DNA of 11,335 nucleotides, from contig CAAFPE010000087.1 in the NCBI GenBank assembly GCA_900764755.1, positions 1-11,335 on the forward strand, written 5' to 3'. Shown piece by piece: positions 7,181-11,335 of the stretch. Every line of letters begins with the position of its first letter. Positions within the stretch are counted from its first letter, which is position 1. The stretch comes from an uncultured Oscillospiraceae bacterium (GTDB lineage Bacteria; Bacillota; Clostridia; Oscillospirales; Oscillospiraceae). Both the position numbers and the translations under genes were made by a program. The notes beneath the pieces were generated by a model that was given only the letters and a program-made list of their open reading frames with translations, did no database searches and was not told the DNA's origin.

Positions 7181-8572
7181 ATGACGTCAAGCTTATTTAC
7201 GGAACTGCTGAAGGCAGTGGCCATCTTAGGGGTATTTCTGCTGATCGGAGCCTTTCTGCGGGCGAAGGCCCCGTTTTTTAGAAAACTGCTGCTGCCCGCC
7301 TCTGTGATCGGGGGATTTCTGGCCCTGATCGTGGGCCCGCGCGTGCTGAATCTGATACCCTTTTCGGAGGACTACCTGAATACGTGGTCCCTGCTGCCTT
7401 CCATTCTGATCGTACCCATTTTCGCGGCGGCTCCCCTTGGCAACGGCATGGGGGCAGACCGGGCCCGGAAAAAGAAGGGCCTGCTTCAGTATGGCCCGTC
7501 TGTGCTTTTGATGTGCGCGCTGTTTTCCACGGTGAGCTGTCTGCAAGGTGTAGTGGGATACGGGGTCAACCTGGTGTTTACCGCTATGGGGTGGGATCTC
7601 CACCGCACCTTTGGCTGGGAATTGAGCCAGGGGTTTGCGGGGGGACACGGTACGGCCTCGGCCATCGGTGGTATTCTGCAGGACTTTCAGCTGGACTACT
7701 GGAGCACTGCCCAGAGCGTGGGCGTCACTATGGCCACCGTGGGGCTGCTGGGCGGTATGCTCATTGGCATCTGGATGATCAAACGGGCCAACGACCGGAA
7801 GGAGATCGCCGGCTTTGACGCAGGCGTGATTCCGGAGACTACGGCCCGGGGAGTCATCACCGATCCAGAACAGCAGGGGTCCCTTGGGCGGGAGATGTTC
7901 CTGAGCTCCTCGGTGGACCCTGTCACGGTACACCTGGCCTTTATCCTTCTGGGCTGCGGCATTGCCTACTGGGTGCGCGCCACGCTGGGTGAGATGAACG
8001 GGGCGTTTTCCTCCTGTCCGGTCTGGTTTTATGCGCTGGTCATCATGTATGGGATCAATTACTGCCTGTGCAGGCTGAAGCTGGACTGGATGATCGACAA
8101 AAAGGTCAAGGCGCGGGTGACGGGACCGATGTCCGATGTGGCGATCTGCGGCGCCATCGCCAGTTGTGACGTCTCCGCCGTGCTGGAGCTGCTGACCCCT
8201 ATTGCGGTGATGTGCGTGCTGGGTTTTCTGGTCTCCTGGATCACCTTCCCCATTGCCCGGAGGGTCTTCCGCGGCAACTACGCTTTCGAGCGGATGATCG
8301 TCTGCTGGGGTGCCAACACGGGGGTCACTATCACGGGTATGATGCTGCTGAAAATCTGTGATCCCGACTATCAGACCCCGGCCCTGGCCGAGTTTTCTAT
8401 GGGATTTGCGCTGATGAGCATCATCAGCACCGTAACCTCTCCCATCTACTACGGACTGATTGCGGAGGGTTCGACGATGGCAAACCTGATGTTCAATGTG
8501 GTGATAGGCGGATTCTATATTCTCATGGGCGTATTGGCCTATCTGGCAATGAGAAGGGCAAAAGCAACCTAG
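7181..8572 (+). CDS. gltS: GltS-family sodium/glutamate symporter
   Basis: The 463-residue membrane protein shows the GltS pattern of two inverted repeats. The first carries the pore motif GFAGGHGTASAIGG (151-164). The second carries CWGANTGVTITGMMLLKICD (375-394), followed by PDYQTPAL. GltS proteins in the inner membrane move glutamate together with sodium. A charged central loop (about 200-240, KRANDRKEIAG to SLGREMF) separates the halves. It is about 60 residues longer than Escherichia coli GltS (401), as in the larger clostridial members of the family. A G-rich ribosome site (AGGGGGGA) precedes ATG 7181. As the last gene of the set it could take up free glutamate, or remove glutamate released by the AbgB-like enzyme; direction cannot be read from sequence. 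The family is clear, and the exact substrate less so. Confidence 0.85.
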   Translation: MTSSLFTELLKAVAILGVFLLIGAFLRAKAPFFRKLLLPASVIGGFLALIVGPRVLNLIPFSEDYLNTWSLLPSILIVPIFAAAPLGNGMGADRARKKKGLLQYGPSVLLMCALFSTVSCLQGVVGYGVNLVFTAMGWDLHRTFGWELSQGFAGGHGTASAIGGILQDFQLDYWSTAQSVGVTMATVGLLGGMLIGIWMIKRANDRKEIAGFDAGVIPETTARGVITDPEQQGSLGREMFLSSSVDPVTVHLAFILLGCGIAYWVRATLGEMNGAFSSCPVWFYALVIMYGINYCLCRLKLDWMIDKKVKARVTGPMSDVAICGAIASCDVSAVLELLTPIAVMCVLGFLVSWITFPIARRVFRGNYAFERMIVCWGANTGVTITGMMLLKICDPDYQTPALAEFSMGFALMSIISTVTSPIYYGLIAEGSTMANLMFNVVIGGFYILMGVLAYLAMRRAKAT

Positions 8573-8576
8573 ACAT

Positions 8577-8630
8577 CCGGAATGCACCCCCGGCCGCCTT
8601 GCGCGACTGAGGGGTGCTGTGCTGTTCCGG
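8577..8630 (+). terminator. Two-part hairpin after gltS, possible terminator
   Basis: Outer arms CCGGAA (8577-8582) and TTCCGG (8625-8630) enclose inner arms GCACCCC (8584-8590) and GGGGTGC (8611-8617). It begins 5 bases after the gltS stop, where an operon terminator is expected. No T-run follows, so ending would be inefficient or Rho-dependent. Confidence 0.4.
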
Positions 8631-8656
8631 CGGGTTCCATTACGAAGAAGGCTATC

Positions 8657-8914
8657 ATGATGCACTTCAATACAGAGAAAGGCTACATGGTCAAGTGTAA
8701 TGCCCCAGAATACCGCGCCCACCAGGCTGAGCACAAGCGCCTGATTTTTGAGGTCAAGGCTCTATCGATTAATCTGGAGAAGGAGAGTCCTGAGAAAGGG
8801 GTGGAGGAGCTGTCTGTCCTACGCAGCCAGTGGGTTCACCATCATATACTTACCTGGGATGTGGCCTTTGCCCACCGATATCTGGAATGGAAGGAGGGGC
8901 GGTTCCTCGTCTAA
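8657..8914 (+). pseudogene. Bacteriohemerythrin, N-terminally truncated
   Basis: The frame from ATG 8657 gives 85 residues that match the last three helices of a bacteriohemerythrin, an oxygen-binding di-iron protein of about 135 residues. Six of the seven family iron ligands are visible in order: His and Glu in HFNTE, the two histidines of HQAEH, and His and Asp in HILTWD. Missing is the first helix with its histidine, normally in a DxxHxxL context, so about 55 residues are lost. Upstream sequence in the same frame does not resemble the missing part and runs into the hairpin after gltS. The break therefore lies between about 8630 and 8656. AGAAGG stands near the ATG, so a short product could still be made, though it is unlikely to bind iron normally. 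Confidence 0.7.
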
Positions 8915-9006
8915 ACGCACTTGCTACCATGCAAATTGTGGCAGAGCCGGCCAAAATCTTGCGCCGCAGAAAACAAAAAAGCCTAGAACTACAGCAAAAT
9001 ACAAAT

Positions 9007-9048
9007 AGAGGTCTTCCGGTTCGCTGAACGGGGAAGACCTCTGTTTTT
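9007..9048 (+). terminator. Strong intrinsic terminator
   Basis: AGAGGTCTTCC (9007-9017) pairs perfectly over 11 bases with GGAAGACCTCT (9032-9042) around a 14-base loop, and GTTTTT follows at once. It ends plus-strand transcription after the hemerythrin remnant, and so probably any read-through from gltS. On the minus strand it lies just past the end of the pseudogene at 9052-9660, but lacks a good T-run in that direction. Confidence 0.85.
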
Positions 9049-9051
9049 GCT

Positions 9052-9660
9052 TCAGGACTGATTCAGCCACGCCATAAGTTCATCTAAGGTGATGGCTTTG
9101 CCGTCGCATTTCTTCTTCATCTCTCTGGCCTGTTCGCTCCAGGTATAGAAAGCGATGTCCGAGATACGTCCCGCCTTGATTCAGGCAAAGCGCTTGTTGT
9201 ACTCCTTGCGGTACGCCTTGAAAATTGGATCATCGGATTGTTTCTTGGTCCACTGCTGGAAGGCCCCGGCTTCTCGGCAGGTCTGCTGACCTTTTGCCAC
9301 GGGACGTTCACAGTACTCTGCACTGACCCGGCCAGTCTGGGGGAAGTAGCGGCCGCAGTTCTTACAGCGGCGAACTGTAATGCCTCTCTCCACACAGCTG
9401 CGCAGAGAGTAGTCGATCATGTCCAAGATGCTGGAGGAGTACAGGACAGGAGAACACCGCCCGGGTTCCACCGGCTCAAAGCTGAGGGGGATAGGGTGGA
9501 ATGGAAACAGCCCGGGATCTCTGGGAGCATCAAACCGATAGTTCTAGGATGCCTGAAACTGAGGGTTGCGTCCTGTGCGGTCAATATCCAGAACCAAGTC
9601 AAAGAATCGCTGGATCTGCTTTTGGTACAGGGGGAGCTGCTGGGGGACACGTTGCAGAAT
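9052..9660 (-). pseudogene. DUF6076-like conjugative-element protein, truncated, two in-frame stops
   Basis: Reading the minus strand through its stops gives a continuous protein of about 200 residues with a CxxC zinc-binding pattern (RRCKNCGRYFPQTGRVSAEY, then CERPVAKGQQTC). The tail after it (IKAGRISDIAFYTWSEQAR) resembles DUF6076-type proteins that I recall from clostridial integrative elements; the family name is from memory. TAG interrupts it in FQASxNYRFDAP, near 9547-9545. TGA replaces what is probably tryptophan in NKRFAxIKAGR (9180-9178). The natural stop is TGA 9054-9052. Its 5' end runs into the start of the sigma-like pseudogene on the other strand and has no start site, so the N-terminal half is gone. 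Function is unknown; a zinc ribbon suggests nucleic-acid binding. Confidence 0.6.
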
Positions 9661-10044
9661 GAACGATACAGTTGTTATCATCTATCATGGGGAGCCAGTA
9701 TCAGTGCCAAAGGAGGTCGCAAACTTCCTGGAGCAGGATCGGAAGCGGGAACAGGCTAAGCAAGACCAAAGGCATCTGAACAAAAGTGAGTTTGAAACGG
9801 TGCTGTCCGGCTTGTGTTATGTCAGGCGTCCCGTGGAAGATGCGGCGCTCCAGAACCTCCAGCTTGAAACTCTGCGGACAGCTGTGGACAGCCTGCCTGG
9901 ATGACCAGGGCCAGGATCTTATCGGACTCCAATATGGCAGAGAACCGACCATGGAAGAGATCGGCAAGATCTACGGTGTGTCCAAGATGGCGGTATCAAA
10001 GCGGCTGAAAAAACTCTACGAAAAGTTGAGGAGCTCTGTCATAG
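9661..10044 (+). pseudogene. Sigma-70-like factor of a conjugative element, frameshifted
   Basis: ATG 9661 opens a protein beginning MNDTVVIIYHGEPVSVPKEV, a family I know as small sigma-like regulators in clostridial integrative conjugative elements, usually about 130-140 residues. The first frame stops at TGA 9902-9904, after RTAVDSLPG. The frame one base back continues the protein (DDQGQDLIGLQYGREP) with a clear region-4-type helix-turn-helix (TMEEIGKIYGVSKMAVSKRL, then KKLYEKLRSSV). A one-base loss near 9895 explains this. A TAG at 10042-10044, right after the normal end LRSSV, lies in the original frame, so a one-base gain near 10040 may have followed. Without it the second frame runs on to 10214 through the terminator. 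No strong ribosome site precedes the ATG. Confidence 0.7.
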
Positions 10045-10073
10045 GACAGGGCCCCTCAACTTTTTTCTTTTTC
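10021..10073 (+). terminator. Strong intrinsic terminator of the sigma-like gene
   Basis: AAAAGTTGAGG (10021-10031) pairs over 11 bases with CCTCAACTTTT (10054-10064). An inner stem continues it (GCTCTGTC at 10033-10040 with GACAGGGC at 10045-10052, one GU pair) around the loop ATAG. A long T-rich run follows (10061-10072). The last codons and the likely stop of the sigma-like pseudogene lie within the stem and loop. Confidence 0.85.
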
Positions 10074-10427
10074 TGGTTTACAAATCTCCCGCGAGTGTCC
10101 TTATCAGTGAGGGGCAAAGTTTTCGGCTCTCGAAAACCCAGCTGGATGGCCACAGGCCGGATCGGTCATAACGGAGCTATAAAACCTGTTGTAAATAATT
10201 TGTTAAGAGATTAAAAAAACGGTTCTCAAATTGCATTCTCAACCGCTAATAAAGTGAAAGGGTTTTTAAGGACAACTGAATCATCGCACATTTTCTGGTC
10301 AAAGGTGTTTCGTTTCAGCGCCGTTTTGTGCAGTAGTAAGATGAGGATGCTTTAACGCTTATTTTTGTGTGACTACCCGATCAAATAGCAAAAACATTTG
10401 CTGGATAAGTTAGGAGGTAAAACTTAT
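10074..10427. other. Intergenic region upstream of the excisionase-like gene
   Basis: No gene is supported over these 354 bases. They hold a 7-bp hairpin GTTTTCG (10119-10125) / CGAAAAC (10131-10137), two direct TTCTCAA copies (10223-10229 and 10236-10242, 13 bases apart) within a CGGTT/AACCG frame, and a 6-bp hairpin AGCAAA (10387-10392) / TTTGCT (10397-10402) just before the ribosome site at 10412-10417. No promoter met my standard; TTGTGC (10326) with TTTAAC (10351) is spaced 19 bases apart and weak. Confidence 0.45.
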
Positions 10428-10637
10428 ATGAAGAAATCAGTCTATCAAAGTTACGATGAGCTGCCGCTGTTCTTAAATGCGGAAATGGTGGCGCAGGTGC
10501 TGGGCGTATCACCGTCCAGTGGGTATGAACTCATGCATGAACCGGACTTCCCGGTGCTGCGCGTGGGCAGCCGCATGGTGGTGCCCAAGGAAAAGTTCAT
10601 CCAGTGGGTGGAAGAGCATACCGGAGGTAGTGGATGA
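10428..10637 (+). CDS. Excisionase-like helix-turn-helix DNA-binding protein
   Basis: This 69-residue protein has a MerR/excisionase-type fold over about residues 15-60: FLNAEMVAQVLGVSPSSGYE, then LMHEPDFPVLRVGSRMVVPK and a final helix EKFIQWVEEHTGG. Such proteins are common in clostridial integrative conjugative elements, where they act as excision factors or accessory DNA-binding proteins. ATG 10428 was chosen because AGGAGG (10412-10417) lies 10 bases upstream; an in-frame ATG at 10398 precedes that site and has none of its own. The stop overlaps the next gene by four bases (ATGA), so the two are translationally coupled. The gene is intact, unlike those before it. Whether it drives excision or only regulates is not visible, since no integrase is in the window. 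Confidence 0.8.
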   Translation: MKKSVYQSYDELPLFLNAEMVAQVLGVSPSSGYELMHEPDFPVLRVGSRMVVPKEKFIQWVEEHTGGSG

Positions 10638-11050
10638 AGTACATGGGGAATTTTTTCTCTCTGCCCAATGAGATTTTTCTTCTGGGACTGAGTCCAGGTG
10701 AGCTGGCCGTGTACTGCTATCTGCGCCGGTGTGAAAATCAAAAAACGCACCAATGCTGGCCCAGCTACAAAACCATTGGGGAAGCGGTTGGAATGTGTGA
10801 GAACACCGTGAGCAGATATGTGAAACGGCTGGAAGAGCGTGGACTGATTGCGGCAGAACCAACCAAGGTCACAACCAAAGCGGGGGTGACACGCAACGGA
10901 TCGCTGCGGTTCACGGTGCTGCCGCCGCAGGATGTGATCGCCCGTCACTATGAGAACAAGCTGGAGGAACTGGAGTTAGAAACGGAGCGGCAGAAGATGC
11001 AGAAGCTCCTGGGACAGAGCGCAGAGAAAGCCCCGCATGACCCGCTGTGA
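10634..11050 (+). CDS. Winged-helix (HTH_36-like) protein of a conjugative element
   Basis: The 138-residue protein begins MKYMGNFFSLPNEIFLLGLS, an opening shared with replication-initiator-like and HTH_36 proteins of mobile elements. A winged helix-turn-helix covers about residues 20-75 (SPGELAVYCYLRRC, WPSYKTIGEAVGMCENTVSR, YVKRLEERGLI), a short wing follows (TKAGVTRNGSLRFTVL), and residues 104-126 form a charged, coiled-coil-like helix (HYENKLEELELETERQKMQK). GGAGG lies 6 bases before ATG 10634, which overlaps the stop of the excisionase-like gene. In related elements such genes precede the mobilisation or replication region. The likely role is DNA binding at an origin or transcription control; the sequence does not decide between these. 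It is complete and shows no damage. Confidence 0.7.
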   Translation: MKYMGNFFSLPNEIFLLGLSPGELAVYCYLRRCENQKTHQCWPSYKTIGEAVGMCENTVSRYVKRLEERGLIAAEPTKVTTKAGVTRNGSLRFTVLPPQDVIARHYENKLEELELETERQKMQKLLGQSAEKAPHDPL

Positions 11051-11212
11051 GGCGCTGTGTGCCCGCTTTGGAACCTAGGCAGAGTCCCTGCCCGCCCGAG
11101 CCATTTTGGGCGGATTTGGGCCGCTGTCGGCCGGGAGGAGAGCGCAAGGCGAGGACGAAAAAAGAGGCAGGATAAACGACGGGGTCGCAGGCGGCCCCTA
11201 TCGGAAGCACCT

Positions 11213-11231
11213 CTGCCCGCAGTGCGGGCAG
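11213..11231. repeat. 9-bp perfect palindrome
   Basis: CTGCCCGCA (11213-11221) and TGCGGGCAG (11223-11231) flank a single G. It is the most perfect G+C-rich dyad in the window and has no T-run, so it is more likely a protein-binding site or a DNA cruciform than a terminator. Confidence 0.55.
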
Positions 11232-11299
11232 TTACGAGGGGTTCTGCGTGGCTGTGAAGTGGGGTCAAAAACAGAGAAGTACTATCACTTCTGCGGTCC

Positions 11300-11308
11300 T
11301 TATCCACA
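11300..11308 (+). promoter_or_regulatory. Perfect DnaA-box sequence
   Basis: TTATCCACA matches the bacterial DnaA-box consensus at all nine positions. It stands 7 bases after the AGAAGT/ACTTCT inverted repeat. A single copy can arise by chance, and no second box was seen nearby; the window ends 27 bases later. Confidence 0.4.
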
Positions 11309-11335
11309 AACACTTACTGCCACAATGAAAAATCA

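Larger units (their letters stand above)
11051..11335. other. Gene-free tail with palindromes, possible origin region
   Basis: No gene is supported in these 285 bases. Structures seen are GGCCG (11119-11123) / CGGCC (11128-11132), a 19-base palindrome at 11213-11231, AGAAGT (11275-11280) / ACTTCT (11287-11292) around a 6-base loop, and TTATCCACA at 11300-11308. G-rich and purine-rich tracts lie between. The position after two DNA-binding proteins of a mobile element fits an origin of transfer or replication, but no known nick site was recognised. Confidence 0.4.

Noticed and set aside
5702..8734. Two long antisense frames (about 460 and 502 codons) opposite the permease and gltS genes
   Set aside because: They are rich in His, Gly, Gln and Arg, show no domain, and lie opposite clear membrane protein genes. 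Scarcity of antisense stops follows from strong third-position G/C bias.
10451..10948. 165-codon minus-strand frame opposite the excisionase-like and winged-helix genes
   Set aside because: The opposite strand has two coupled genes with good ribosome sites and recognisable folds, and this frame has neither.
11057..11257. 66-codon plus-strand frame in the right-hand tail
   Set aside because: The peptide is low in complexity and rich in arginine, has no good ribosome site, and crosses the palindromes of the proposed origin region.
1..11335. CRISPR array, tRNA or rRNA genes
   Set aside because: No regularly spaced repeats, no cloverleaf-like sequence and no conserved rRNA segments were seen on either strand.

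Overview
The window looks like chromosome of a gut-type anaerobic Firmicute, probably a clostridium of the Oscillospiraceae / Flavonifractor-like kind. I infer this from the G+C-rich third codon positions, the Shine-Dalgarno-led genes and the type of conjugative-element genes present. No rRNA, tRNA or other taxonomic marker lies in the window, so the placement is an impression only.

Layout. (1) Positions 1-2434 are decayed accessory DNA: tandem hairpins, a broken XRE-type repressor gene (175-561, two in-frame stops), a largely empty stretch, a possible small degraded gene on the minus strand, and a heavily damaged WYL-type regulator gene (1119-2434, minus). (2) Positions 2559-8572 hold an intact island. 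A minus-strand regulator (2559-3878) is divergent from a plus-strand set of three genes: an AbgB-like M20 amidohydrolase (4248-5705), an SLC13/IT-superfamily permease (5777-7054) and a GltS-family sodium/glutamate symporter (7181-8572). The 369-bp divergent region carries a good promoter in each direction and a long inverted repeat in the abgB leader. (3) Positions 8573-10060 are decayed again: a bacteriohemerythrin fragment lacking its first helix, a strong terminator, a minus-strand DUF6076-like pseudogene with two stops, and a sigma-like factor pseudogene with frameshifts that ends in a strong terminator. (4) Positions 10428-11050 hold two intact overlapping genes typical of integrative conjugative elements (a small excisionase-like DNA-binding protein and a winged-helix protein). 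A gene-free tail follows with palindromes and a perfect DnaA-box sequence, possibly an origin region.

How the parts may work together. The island reads as an import-and-hydrolyse system for an N-acylated glutamate-type compound: one transporter brings in the amide, the M20 enzyme releases glutamate plus the acyl or aryl part, and GltS moves glutamate with sodium. The divergent protein is the natural candidate for a ligand-responsive regulator. This is inference. The AbgA partner and the AbgT transporter known from Escherichia coli are both absent here, and the SLC13-type permease sits where AbgT would be expected. The contrast between the intact island and the damaged genes on both sides suggests that the island is kept by selection, or arrived later.
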